Shown one piece after another: positions 21,670 to 33,280 of a DNA stretch of 64,000 bases. Positions within the stretch are counted from its first letter, which is position 1. Each line of letters starts with the position of its first letter. This DNA comes from Chamaea fasciata (Eukaryota > Chordata > Aves > Passeriformes > Sylviidae), in contig JARCOQ010000065.1 in the NCBI GenBank assembly GCA_029207755.1, positions 519,501-583,500 of the forward strand, in the 5' to 3' direction. Under the pieces are notes generated by a model. It searched no databases. It had not been told where the DNA came from and was given only the letters and a program-made list of their open reading frames with translations. Made by a program: the position numbers and the translations under genes.

Positions 21670-24600
21670 CTATGCTGGTGTTGGAGAAAACAGTTGTCTG
21701 ATTCCTGTCTCCTCCTTCCACTCTTTCACTGAAGTGATCAGTGGCACCAGGCTGGACACAGGCTTGGCTGATGTTACAAATGGATGCTGCACAAAGAAAA
21801 AAAAAACAAAACAAGAATGAACCATTACTTTGCAAGCTAAGAGCCTCAAAGGCAGGGCAATATTTTTCAAAGGAAAAGGAGATTGAATCAGAGTACGTCT
21901 AAGGAGCAACAGTGGGGCCACATTGGCACAGCTTGCTGCAAGAGCTGCTATGTGCCCCAGGCCTGGAAATATCTCCGGTCTGAGCATCCTGATCTCTTGA
22001 AAGAGGTCCCTGGTCATATTGCAGGGCACTTGGAGCAGATGACCCTTACAGGCCCCTGCCAGCCCAGCCCAGTCTAGGATTCCTGACTGTTCTCATTTGA
22101 ACAGCACCAAGAGTGGAGGTGAGGAGGAGGAGGCTCCCCTGATGCCTTGCACTTCAGTGCAGGAGGAGCCCGTCCCTGGGACACTGTTTCCCCTGCAGCC
22201 CCTTGGCATTTTACCTGCAGCAGCTCCTTGGCAGACCAGCGCCGCGCCTCGTCTCTCTGCAGGCAGCAGCTCAGGAAGTCACACAGAAAAGGGGAGCAGA
22301 GCTTGGGCTGCTGCAGCTTTGGGATCCCTTTGGTGGCTTTCAGGAGTTGAGCCTGGAGAAAAAGGAAACACGAGTTTCTCACCCGCTTCTTTCACGTCTG
22401 GAACCGCTCTCCCAGATCCCATTGTTTCAGTTGCACTCTGCAGTGGCACTTTCTGCCGTGGCACAGAGGCAGAGATGACTTTCCTGGACCAACAAAACAC
22501 CCAAAGCCCAATGCAGCCACAGCTTTCCCAGCATCCAGCAGCTCTTGCCTTGGCAGTTGATTTCATTGACTGGCCTTGTTAGTGGAAACAATAGCAGCAA
22601 AAGCAGGTTTCCTTCTCTGAGGATTCACCTGAGCAGCTTGACAGGCTATTTGGAAGAGGCACTTTGCTCTACTAACTCACTCTACTATTTCCAAAGATAA
22701 TTACATGAAAAGCATCTCTGCAGCTCTTGTTGGTCCCTTAAGCACAGCTGCCATCAAACCAAAGTCATCAAGCTTTTTCCTTGGTTCTTGAAAACAATGG
22801 GAATTGCAAGCAAAGAAAGGAAATCCCTCAGTTATTCCTCAGGTAAGGAAACAAACATTTGGAATCTCATCTTCCACACAGACACATGAAGATGCATGCA
22901 CAAATGTCTTGGGACGAAAATGCCTCTTTGGGCACACAGGAAACACCTGCACCTCCGTCTCTCATCAGACTGCAAATTTCAGCTTCCCTTAGGCAGCAAA
23001 AGGAAAATTTTGGTGGTCAAAGCAGAAGAGGGAGAAACGCCATCCATGTGGTAGCCCTCTGCTCATTTGGACACTCAAGTCAATGCATTAATGGCATGGC
23101 CATCCTAGAAAGTGCCTGGAAACAAAGGGGTGGGTTTGGCCGGCTCTCCACATGGCCAGGCTTCATCTTAGTGACATGGAGGTGACGGCTTGGGTTAGGA
23201 AAGAAAGACGGTCACTGAGTGTTTCAGCAGCACCGCACAAGAAGCACAAGAGACTCTGTGGCCTTCACACCCTCTTGTCAAGGTTTCAGGCAAATTTCCT
23301 TGTGAGAAGAATGGGGGTGCACTTCTTCTCTCCAAACCACTGTTTTATAAACATCCTCGGGTTTGGGTTACTTTCCTTCATTTCAGGAAAGATAACACCA
23401 CTTCTAAGATGCTTGTTTGCTGCTATTAGGGCTGTCTACAAAGCCAAAAGAGCTGGAATGACTTCTAAGCCAAAGCCCAGTGTTGCCTGAGAAGGGAGAT
23501 TGTTTGCCTGGGCTAAGGCTTGAGTTCCCCCACGGATGCAACCAAAACCCCAGCAGATGCTGATGTGCTGCCGGGACATTTTCAGAAAGGGACTGTGGTG
23601 GAAGTAGTTCCAGCGGATGGCAATGGCATTTTGTCCAGTGGCACACACAAAGTGGGATGGGGGAGAAAGACAGCAGGATCAGAGAGTATTTACACCTTAC
23701 CATGGCAGAATTTTCCTCCCAGTCAGGAGCTTCTCCTTCCACCATTTCAATGACCACGATTCCCAAAGACCATATGTCCACTTTGGGGCCATAGGGTTCA
23801 CCGTTCACTTCAGGTGCCATCCACTGAAGAGTCCCGACCACCGATCTCCGTCTACTCTGCTCAGGGGTGAGTTGAGCAGAGAGGCCAAAATCAGCTGGGG
23901 AGAGAGCAAAAGACCGTTTTTATTTGAATCCTGTGCAATTAGGAAAGCACGCAAAAGAATTTCCCGGTAGAAGTTTGAGAATGTGCTCTTGAATCTCCTG
24001 GACAACTGTCCCTGCTCTGTTTCCTCAGGACTTTAGCCAAGGAAATATGGTGCTGGCTGCTTCAGAAATCCCCACATTTTTTACGCTGCCTCCAGCAGGG
24101 GCTTTTCAAACTTTAGACATGTAGCTCCCTCCCTCTGGAAGGGACACGCACAGAGCAATGCCACTGTGGACTGCTCGAGCCTTGCCATAGGTCTGTGCAC
24201 GTTGCCACCGCGTGGTCAGCTCACAACAGGCTCCCTGCACTGCCACCAGCGCCATTTTGGGGGGGCTGGCACTCACTCAAAAGCAGCCCCACAGCCCACA
24301 TATCCCTGGAACGCTGCACCTGCCCAAGAATATACTGACCCAGCTTGAAAGAGCCATCCGTTTTGAGAAGGATGTTGAGGCTTTTCAAATCTCTGTGCAT
24401 CACATGGTTGGCGTGGAGAAAATGCAGTCCTTGCAGGCACTGAGAGAGAAACCAGAAACAGGACGGCAAATATCAGTGATGTGATTTCATCACACAAGAA
24501 AGGAAACAGCTCTCCAAGATTCCCTCTGCAGGGGAATGAGGAGTAATGGCAGAACACAGTGCCACTGAGGGGAAGAGCTCGCTGCTCCAACACAGGCAGA

Positions 24601-27600
24601 GCAGCACCTTTCTAAAGAAAGGCATGTCAGCTTGCCAAAGAGCAACAGCAACTGCTGGTGTAGACTCTGCCCTGCAAACCAGCCAGGATGACTGCTGCTG
24701 CAGTGGATGTGCTCAGAAGTACAGAGCACTCTGGCTGCACTGCTAACCTTTCCAGCTGAGGACTGAGAGAAATGAGTCTCTCTTTCTTCTTTGCTGTTCC
24801 TTTCAAATGCTCCCACCATCACCACCTTTGCTTTTACAGGCAAGGAATGCAGTGCCAACAGACCAAAGTTTAGAGAGGCAAGATGGAGAAGAGCAAATAC
24901 AAGAGCCAGAGTGAGAATGCAACAGCAGGAGACAAGAGGACAAGAACAGAGTCCAGTGAGTGCAGGGGCACTGGCAGGCAGTTCATTTGAGAGGCTCTTG
25001 CTTGCCCAGAGCATATCAGCCACACAGAAACAAAGCCTGGCTCATGGTATCGCTCCTGTTCTGAGCCCCTTTCCCAGACAATCCTGCCCAAGCTCTGGGA
25101 AGCACAGCTGGGATCCCCGACTGACCTCCCGACTGATGATGGCAATCTCGTCTTCTGTCAGGCGAGTCTTTTGGATTGTGTCGTAAAGACTGCCTCCATC
25201 CATGTACTCCATCACCAGCCACAGTTCTTCATGCACAAGGTAGCTGAAAGAAGGGAACAAGGCCATGCAGATGAACATGCATTCGTTGGCTCCTTTGCTT
25301 GATTCTTGTTTCTGGGTTGCTTTGTGACAAGGACAGAATTAAAAGAATTAAAGACATTCCCTCAGGGCTGTGGGTTGTTTGCAGACTGTGCAGTCTCAAG
25401 GAGAACAGCACATCTGTCAAAAGGAGATGTCTCTGATGGCCAGCAATCAAAAAGTGCAGTTTAGTAACAGCCAAGATGAAAAACCTGTCCCGCGTGGTAT
25501 TTCTGGAAAGAAGCACCTAGTGTTCCTGGCATGGCCAGCCCTGGAAAAGAGGGGCAACAATCCAAGGGAAATCCTCCCTAGCATGCTTCATCAGCATTGA
25601 AGAAACCTTAAAAAATCCATCCTGAGACAACATGGAGGCAGCCAACTTACAGGGTACTGACTTCTTATGGTAGAGTTGATGCAGGTTTTTGAACAATTTT
25701 TCAACTATGTGTTGGAAAGCCAGGGATGACTCACGGAGATAAACTGCACTCTCTTCCCATCCATTGGAGATGAGTAGAGAAATAATAATGAAGCAATAAT
25801 TAACAGCTTTCTTTTCTGCTAGTGTCCAAAGTGGGGTTTTAACCTTGCATACTTTTACTATGTAAACAAACCTTCATGGGATGAGACCATGACCACTCAC
25901 CCGTCTAAATAATGGACAAGATGGGGACTCATATTCCTCTTCATGACCGTGATTTCAGTAACAATATCCTCCATCTCGCTCGGTCCCCGAAGATAGATTT
26001 TCTTGATAGCCACCTAGAATGACATTGAAATCAGTAACTTTAGAAGTTGGAGGAATGAGACCAAAACACACATGGGGAGAGAGATTTTGCAATGACACCG
26101 CCAAGCCGTGCCAAAGTGCCTTGTAATTAGACAAAGGAGTAATTAGGAAGTGACATTCCTACAGCCCATTTCTCTGCTCCTTTGGGGGCCAGATCCAGGA
26201 CACGTGGCCACTGACCACATTTTGCCTTGTCCACTTGTTAGCAATGGTGTGTCAACTATCATCCCCAAAGCTCTGAGCACACTCTCTGTCTGTCTGTACT
26301 TGAGAAGAAGTAATGCGTGACTTGGTACTCTGTGGATACATCTCGGGCTATAGGCAGGGCTTGGGGCTTTTAGGGACACCTTGCAGATCTCTCCCTACGT
26401 GCAGTTCCCAAGTGCAGCACTGCAGGTGGCTAAGGAACTGCCAGGAACATTCAGATGTATTTGCTGGCAGCCAGAAATGAGAATTCAGGACTCTGAAGCC
26501 GTAGCCCCAGAGAGCAGTGAGATGCTCCTTTGTTGGAGCATCTGAGAGCCAGGGAGAGCATCCTTCTCTGAAAGGAACCGCTGTCCTCCTTGCCTTCCTT
26601 CTGGCAGCTGAGCAGGACAAAGGCTGTCCCAAATGCAGTTGGCAGGCTGGCACCAGTCTGTGCTTCTTGTGCCTTTGCAGCACAGCTCTAGCCACAGCTG
26701 CAGCCGCAGCTGACACGAGACAGGAAAGCCCTGGAGAGCAGCAGAATCTGCAGGGGCTCTTGACATTTACCTCTCCGCCCGTGGCAGTGTCGATCGCTCT
26801 GCAAACCTCTCCAAAAGCCCTAGAAACAAAACAGCAGCAAAGAAAGGAGAAGCCATTTAGACCTTGGAGTGAAAGCCAGCCCAGACAGGAGATGTCTGCT
26901 GGAAATGCCTCCAACCTGCAGCATGCAGGAGGGCACTGCCAGAAGGCAGATGATGCATGTTCCTCTCCAGTGCATGGGCACTGGGCCTGTTTCTGAAGCA
27001 TTGGGGTTTAGTGCCTCAGCTCCAAAGGCCAGGTGATTCTTTCATCGTGGATTTCAGTTTCTAAACTGGGCGGTTTTTATCCTCACCACAGACTATTTCC
27101 TTCAGCAAACTCTTGGGAAGAAATGCTCCTGAGAAGTGTTATCTGACTGCTACGATAGGGGGTAGGTTGCTGTTTCTGGCAATGAAATAGAAGTGTCTTT
27201 GATAATGCCTTCTGACCACACTTCCAAATTCTGGCCGGTACTGAGAGATGGGGCAGACTAACCCGCGTGTCTGAATATGTTTGCAGCTTGCCTGACTTCA
27301 CACTTGACAGATATTCCAGCAGCAAATCAGCTGCCCCATGACTGTGTAGAAGCAACTGTGGTTGGACTCACCCTCTGCCAACAATTTCCTTTTCGGTGTA
27401 TTTCCTCCGGGGATTTTCTGTGCTCACCATTTGCCCTGAGGGAAACAAAATGCAAAATGCTCACTTGAAAGCAGACATCCCACTATCCAAGAGATACAAA
27501 AGGCAGCCCTGCTGGGGCTCTACAGTCTGGCCTTCTGAGTCCTTTGTGGCCAGCTGGGTAACAACAACAACAACAACAACAATTGCAACAAGACAGGCAG

Positions 27601-30539
27601 CTCTGCAGTACAAGCAGGTCAGCACAGAGAATGATTTTCTACAGTCCTTTGAAGAGATGCCTTGGCAGAAAACAAAGCACAGGGAGATGCATTCGCAGGA
27701 GAGGAGGGCATCTTCCCCACCTTGCAGCAGTTTCCCAAAGGAATGCCTTTCCCTTTGTAAACCCAAGCAGCTCATGCTCTAAACAACCCCAAGGGGCCTT
27801 CAGCAGCAGGACCCTCACCCTTGATGAGCAGGCTGAGCTGGAAGACGCCCTTGCCCGTGGCCCACGTGAAGAACCACACTGCTTCTCCTCCCCCTGACAG
27901 CAGGGATCAGTCCCTGCCATTGCACTCGCCCTCTCAGCCCCGCACACGTGCCCACCTTCCCGCAGCGGGCAAGGGCAGCAAGGACAGCAGTGCTCCTCAG
28001 GTGCCGGCGGGACACGGACAGCTGCCCAGAGGAGATGCTGACCCTCTGTGAGCCCAGCCCAGGCCGTGCAGGAGCCGGCCCAGAGCAGGGGCTGCTGCCT
28101 CGGGGCAGCTCCGCGCTGCAGCGGCCGGCCGGCAGCGGCACTCTCCCAGCTAAGGAAGGCTCCAGCCTCGGCGCTCACACCAGCCCTCAGGGCCAGGGCA
28201 GCCACCGCCACAAAGCTGCCAAAGCCCAGGCACCAGCACTGACAAGCAATGGCAAGAAGGCACGGCCACACCCAGCCCCTTCCGAGCTGCTGCCCCCACT
28301 GAGGACACAGCAGGATTGGCTTGGAGAGCAGACACACCCAGGTGCACGGCAGTGCCCTTTTGTGCCAACAGGTGATGGGAGGCAGAGAGTCCGCTGGGCT
28401 CTCTTCTCAGCCCCACCAGGTCTTATCTGAGGGCACAGGACGGGCAGCTGCTCTGGGCAAGAAGCAGCTTCAATGACTTGTGCTGTACAATCACAAAGGG
28501 CACTGAGATGAGGAGGATCAATGGGTCCAGCTATGCTGACACATGCTCACAATACACTGTCCCTCAGAGAAGAAAGACACAAGACGTACTCATGAACCCC
28601 AGGAAGTCATCCTCCTCATACTCCATCTCCTGTTGCTGAGCAGCAGCTTTGTCAGTGCTGGAGATGAAGGAACTGCCCAGGCTCCACTGCTCAGCTGGGG
28701 CAGGCCAGGCCCCTTCAGGTGACACTGCTGCTCCTGCTGCTGCAGCTTCAATAGAAGAGCCTGTGGAGATCTGAGACAACAAAAGAGTTTGTGTCAGAAA
28801 AGTGGCTGGCAGAGATTAGCCCCAGATCCCATTTTAAATGCAAGCCCTTAGGAAGGTGCTGTCAGCCAGTGACTGGGAGCTGCTGTCAAGCTCAGCTTTT
28901 TCACCTTTCTGCCCACAATTCACATTAATTCAGCCACTTCTTTCTGCTTCCCTGCCCACCTCTGCTTCCATTTTACCAAAAGAACAACCTGGCAACCAAG
29001 GCACCAAAATCCCTGACTTGAAGCAGAAACTCCACGTCCCCAGTGTGTCTCTGAAATGCTCCCAGGTAAGCACAGCCAAGAAGCTCGTGGGGACAAACCG
29101 CCCCAAAAAGCTTGTGTTGTCACATCAATACTTTTTGTGCCTGTGGGTACTTGGCGAGTCTGTGGAGGGGGACAGGTGTCCCCAGACCACAGCGTCCCCT
29201 ACGTATCCACCAAGGCTGAGCACAGTGCCTTTGACATGCTCCCTCCTCTGCAGACAGGGAACCTTCCTGCTCCAGGCTGGCCTCTATCAGAATCCCAGCA
29301 AGCTGGGGCCTAAACATGGCAGCTCAAAGCCCATTTTCCAGCTGTCACTGGCTGAGGGGAATGGCTAGGTGTGGCAGGACTGCAGCACTCGGCATCCTCA
29401 GCCACCAACAGCAAGAGCTGGCTGCTCAGAAACTTGCAGCTCTGCCTCACACTAAAGACAGCGCCCTCCAGAAGTGGCACTTACCGTCTTGGAAAGTTGC
29501 GGCTGTGGTGTGACCACAGCTGGAGCCTTGTGGTCATTTGGCTCCTCTTTGCCTTCTCGTCCAGGAGCAGAGGAAGCCAGAGGAGAGTCTGCTCTTGGTT
29601 CTGGGATCTGTGGACAGACAGGAGCGTTAGACACAGGCCATGACCTATCATTTAGAACCTTCTTTCTCTTCAGCTCTAGAACCAGCTCTACTAAGCACAA
29701 ATCATCAACTTGCAGAGCAAGGGGATTCTAAGTCCCTCAGACTAAATTCTAATGGGCTGATTCAACTGGACACTGCAAATTGCTCCAAATTACATATTCC
29801 CCCCTGACTACTATCAGGAAGCACATTCTCTCTGCAAAACTTATCTTTTAGTTCTTTTAAAGCTCTGAAATGGAAAATTAGGAAATAGCCAGTGATGCCT
29901 TTGCTCTTGCTGCTGTAGACATGGAAATGGATTTTCTTGCAGCCTACTCAGCTGGCCCTCTACACTCTACTGCCACAGGCCAAGCTCACAGCTTGCTGCG
30001 CAATTCTTAAACGCCAAGAACATCAAATGTTCTTTCCTTACTCACCTTGGGATCAGCACCTCTGAATACCCGGCTCAGGTGACCTGCAGTGGGCAAGGGA
30101 AAATGAAGCAGATGCTTTGAGAAAACTGGAGACAACCAGAGCATTTTTAGAAGACCTTCCAAGGCCTCCCAGTCTACATTTTCAAAGTTGTCCTGCTTGA
30201 CCCAGCAAGGGAGGAATTGGCAAACTCTGCTGCCACAGACTCTCCAACAGAGGGAACGCAACCCCTGCAGGCTCCCTTGCAAATGCTGCCCGCACGGCCG
30301 TGGCTACACACACCCCCTTTGGAGCTGAACATGTTGACAGGAGCTTTACCCAAGCGGCATCTGGATGGCCTTTCTGTTTCCAAATGAACTCAGTCACTAA
30401 GAAAGAGCAGGAAGACACAAAAACCAGGTTAGGTGACACTCAGGGAAAACCTCTACTTACCTGCCAGGTTAGTTAGGAAATAGCAGGAATAGGCAACTCC
30501 ATAAACAGTGAAAACTGCAGCGGCGAGTTGCCCAATCAT
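21670..30539 (-). CDS. PAK3-like Ser/Thr kinase, copy 1 (437 aa, 12 exons)
   Basis: Exons: 30461-30539, 30046-30083, 29485-29607, 28590-28770, 27372-27435, 26771-26819, 25901-26013, 25126-25243, 24340-24439, 23701-23894, 22215-22352, 21670-21786. All phases close, giving 437 residues. Residues 150-405 form a STE20/PAK-type kinase domain: glycine loop GRGAFGEV 160-167, VAIK Lys182, HRDLKSLN with Asp272 and Asn277, DFG Asp290, and APE Glu317. The stretch before the domain (EEDDFLGFM then [14 protein letters not shown]) aligns without gaps to the PAK linker. Residues 65-80 ([16 protein letters not shown]) match the proline-rich region before it. The CRIB/autoinhibitory region of group I PAKs is absent. 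Exon 1 instead encodes a hydrophobic segment (residues 5-26) followed by Arg31 and Arg34, a possible signal anchor with the kinase in the cytosol (inference). The PAK activation-loop Thr is Ser306, and the P+1 loop reads GTLQWMAPE. Unique to this copy: Phe286 where the others have Val. The start ATG has A at -3 and an upstream in-frame stop with no other ATG between. The symbol is a family-level name. Confidence 0.9.
27558..27583. repeat. (AAC)n microsatellite in kinase intron
   Basis: About eight AAC units in copy 1, similar in copy 2 (near 43,102-43,127) and one unit shorter in copy 3 (near 58,653-58,676). It lies between coding exons 4 and 5, so it does not affect the protein. It could serve as a copy-specific marker. 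Confidence 0.75.
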
Positions 30540-30775
30540 TGTGGCAACTGCTGTGCAAGTTTGCAGACTGCGCTCTAACGCTAGCTAAAAGAAGTCTCCT
30601 GTCAGTCAGCAGCTGCCCCCTGACAAAAGCCTCAAGCACAGGACCAAGTTCCTGCACTGAGCAAGGCCAAGAGCTGCTCTGACACCCCTGAGGCCTTCTG
30701 TGCACCAAGGCAACCTTGCGATGTCACCACGACCACGTGACAACCGTGCCCTGACATCACAAAGCAAACGCTCTG
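30540..30775 (-). promoter_or_regulatory. Candidate promoter of kinase copy 1: CRE-like inverted repeat with E-box
   Basis: Within 230 bases upstream of the start codon lie TTGCGATGTCA (30716-30726) and TGACATCACAA (30752-30762). They are inverted copies with CRE/ATF-like cores and one mismatch. A CACGTG E-box sits between them (30734-30739). The arrangement is kept in all three copies, and the arms are perfect in copies 2 and 3. No TATA box is evident. Function is inferred from position and motif only. Confidence 0.45.
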
Positions 30776-31962
30776 CCTTGATCTGGATGGATGGAGGAGG
30801 GCACGTGGACTCGACTACTGAGGACTCATTGCAGATGCTAGAATTAAGGGCTGTCCTTTGGATCATTATGAATTGGCCTGATCAGGGTGTAAATATTGTC
30901 ACAGACTCATGATACGTAGTAGGGGTGGTGCTGCGGATTGAGGATGCATTGATAAAGGATATAAAGAATGACAGGTTATGGGAACTTTTGAGGCAGCTGA
31001 GGCAAGCTGTTCGGCTGCGCTCAGCTCCTTTTGCGATTTTGCATATTCGAAGCCACAAATGGTCAGAAGGTTTGGGTCAGGGTAATGCCATAGCTGATCA
31101 GTTGGTTTCTGTTGCAGTACCACAAGACGGATTTCAGCAGGCACGTATTGCTCATGAGACTTTTCACCAGAATGCGCGAGGCCTAAAGAAACAGTTTCGC
31201 ATATCTCTGAATGATGCCCGTGGTATTGTCAGATCCTGTCCTCTCTGTAGTCAGCATGGGCCTGGACTAGGGATGGGAGTAAACCCACGGGGCCTTGGAC
31301 CCAATCAGATCTGGCAAATGGATGTAACTCACGTATCCTCCTTTGGTAGATTGAAATATGTGCATGTTACAATTGATACTTTCAGTAAATTTATTTGGGC
31401 TTCAGCGCAGCCGGGAGAGAAAGCTCTCCACGTGGTACGACACCTAACTACTTGCTTTGCGGTGATGGGGGTGCCAGAACAGATTAAGACAGGTAATGGC
31501 CCTGCATATGTGAGCAGCAGGATCCGAAGGTTCTTACAGAAGTGGGGTGTGACACACATCACAGGTATCCCACATTCACCAACAGGTCAGGCGATTGTGG
31601 AGCGAGCCCACCAAACACTCAAGGATTATCTGTTAAAATATAAGGAGGAGGTGGATGCGCAGACCATGCTATCAAAAACACTATTTGTATTAAACTATCT
31701 GTGTGTAATGGGGGACCACTCGGAGCCCCCTGCGGTCATCCACTCAGGCGGAGTAAAGGAGGAAGCAGCTAAGCCATTGTTTAAAGTCATGTACCGAGAT
31801 CCCAAAACTGGAGTATGGGAAGGTCCCGCAGAGGTTCAGTACATGGGTAGAGGTTATGTTTGTGTTCTTACCCCCACAGGGCCCCAATGGATACCTAGTA
31901 AATGGATCCGTCCTGCTAATGACCCTGCAAGAGCGACATCGATACTGGACAGCCAGGGTTAG
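30776..31962 (+). pseudogene. ERV pol fragment: RNase H end plus integrase, copy 1
   Basis: The fragment starts inside RNase H (LELRAV, IVTDS) and is interrupted by an in-frame TGA at 30910-30912. It is then open from 30925 to 31962 (345 codons). The open part has the RNase H end (IADQL) and an integrase zinc-finger region (HETFHQN, then CPLC). The core has its first Asp in QMDVTH and the Glu in AIVERAH. The second catalytic Asp is replaced by Gly (codon 31492-31494). The C-terminal domain includes WIPSKWIRP. This resembles class II (alpha/beta-like) avian ERVs. gag, protease and reverse transcriptase are missing, so it is a 5'-truncated remnant. It is transcribed away from the kinase gene, starting about 240 bases upstream of the kinase start codon. 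Confidence 0.85.
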
Positions 31963-31974
31963 AGGGGGTACACT

Positions 31975-32399
31975 TAATTGAAGACTTAAGGGCAAGAGAA
32001 AACCTACAACTGCTCTGGCAGTTTGACAAGGTAGTACAGAGAGATCACTCCATGACAATTCATACCCAAATAGCTAAGTTGTAAGAACTCACTAGTCTTT
32101 TGCAGCAAGACACAGGCTTGGGTTTAACAGATTGGCTATGATCTTTCGGGCTAGGGCCTTGGATAACCTCCCTACTGCAACATGTAATCAATATTGTGAT
32201 TGTTATTATACTGCTTGTACTTTTTGTATCTTGCTTTTTTTGCTGCTTGCAACAGATGATGTATCGCATAGCAGAAACAGTAACTACTCGGCACGCTGCG
32301 TTTGCTGCACAAAATAAAAAAGAGGGAATTGTTGAAGAATGGTTAGCAGAGCAAGGCCACGGATCATTAGAGGCCTCATGGCCCGATACCAAGTGCTAG
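31975..32399 (+). pseudogene. ERV env transmembrane-subunit remnant, copy 1
   Basis: After pol, one frame encodes the C-terminal part of an env-like protein. A strongly hydrophobic segment lies at about 32,180-32,255, followed by a cysteine cluster and a short tail ending in TAG at 32397-32399. The frame is broken by TAA near 32082 and TGA at 32139-32141. Almost all of env is missing between the integrase end and this piece, so an internal deletion is likely. The family assignment rests on position and membrane topology only. Confidence 0.6.
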
Positions 32400-32715
32400 C
32401 AGCCTACGCGCTGCTAAGATAAGCTGTCCTTGGGACAGCAGTAAGCACGGATACAGGCCAAAGATAAAAGAACTTGTGCTTAATAGAGCGTAGCAGTAAG
32501 CACGTATACAAAGTTTTCAGCATGCCAAGAGGAGGAACCTTCTCACGCTTGATATAGCCAATCAAGTATAGACGAGTAGTGTATGCTAACCAATTATAAT
32601 TTGACAAGTATGCTGAATGCTTGGGGCAAAAGTATAAGAACGGATGTTATGAGCAATAAAGTTGAACAATGCTTTACCAATCATATTGATTGATTGCATT
32701 CTTCCCTCGCCGAAA
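32400..32715 (+). repeat. ERV 3' LTR, copy 1
   Basis: The segment follows env directly. It carries a duplicated U3 motif ('gcagtaagcacg' near 32,442 and 32,491), a TATA-like 'agtataagaac' near 32,630, and AATAAA at 32655-32660. The end, 'catattgattgattgca' then 'ttccctcgcc', resembles the LTR-like segments at 1.4-1.77 and 62.57-62.85 kb. Its right edge abuts the olfactory receptor fragment. Confidence 0.7.
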
Positions 32716-32724
32716 TCCTCCGCA

Positions 32725-33015
32725 GTGCAGCACATCCTGCGTAGGAGATGGTCCTGGTGTCCCAGAGGGAATTGTGCATGGCTTTGGGGACAGTGGTGCA
32801 GATGGAGCCCAGGTCGCTGAGGGCCAGGTTGAGCAGGAAGAAGAACATGGGGCTGTGCAGGTGGTGGCCGCAGGCTACGGCGCTGGTGACGAGGCCGTGG
32901 CCCAGGAGGGCAGCCAGGGAGATGCCCAGGAAGAGGCAGAAGTGCAGGAGCTGCAGCTGCCGCGTGTCTGCCAACGCCAGCGGGAGGAAGTGGCTGATGG
33001 AGCTGCTGTTGGACA
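32725..33015 (-). pseudogene. Olfactory receptor N-terminal fragment, copy 1
   Basis: The minus strand encodes about 97 residues of a class A olfactory receptor. The start is MSNSSSISHF, TM1 follows, then the TM2 block PMFFFLLNLALSDLG and the start of the TM3 region with its Cys (SYAGCAA). The frame then runs into LTR sequence. The conserved GN of TM1 reads GH (LLGHGLV). The sequence looks like the large bird-expanded OR14-type group. It is truncated, so a pseudogene. The break coincides with the LTR edge, so ERV insertion or a later rearrangement probably cut it. Confidence 0.85.
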
Positions 33016-33204
33016 TTTGCTGTGGCTGCATATGGGGACGTGTTCATGGATAAAGGACAGTGACAAGTCAGGGCTGGCTGCTTTGAGCCAAACCCGTGCC
33101 ATTCCCTGTAGCCTGTCCTGCTGGTGTTGGTGTCTTTGGGGCGGACCCTGACTGCCGACAAAACAGCAACACATTCGCTTAAGAGCTGGACTAGGTCAGT
33201 GCAA

Positions 33205-33280
33205 AAGATGGCGGCCAGGGCTGAGGGAGCCACACACAAGATGGCGGCCAGGGCTGGAGAGCCACACACAAGATGGCGGC
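33205..33280 (+). promoter_or_regulatory. Three tandem YY1-like sites, unit 1
   Basis: AAGATGGCGGC occurs at 33205-33215, 33238-33248 and 33270-33280, inside a 32-33-base tandem repeat ('cagggctg..gagccacacac'). The motif equals the well-known YY1 consensus core. It lies upstream of the olfactory receptor remnant and about 2.7 kb upstream of kinase copy 1. Binding is inferred from sequence only. Confidence 0.6.

Noticed and set aside
27819..27893. 75-base segment with perfect splice sites and compatible phase between kinase exons 4 and 5, in all three copies
   Set aside because: Joining exon 4 directly to exon 5 gives a gap-free alignment with the PAK linker, whereas including this segment inserts 25 unrelated residues. 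It could still be a rare cassette exon, but I left it out of the gene model.
27960..28050. Possible extra exon ending in AAG/gtgggc between kinase exons 4 and 5
   Set aside because: No similarity to PAK, and high identity among units carries no information because introns are equally identical.
27639..28337. 232-codon minus-strand frame (also at 43.2 and 58.7 kb)
   Set aside because: It spans introns and several splice sites, and is an open frame in GC-rich DNA without family similarity.
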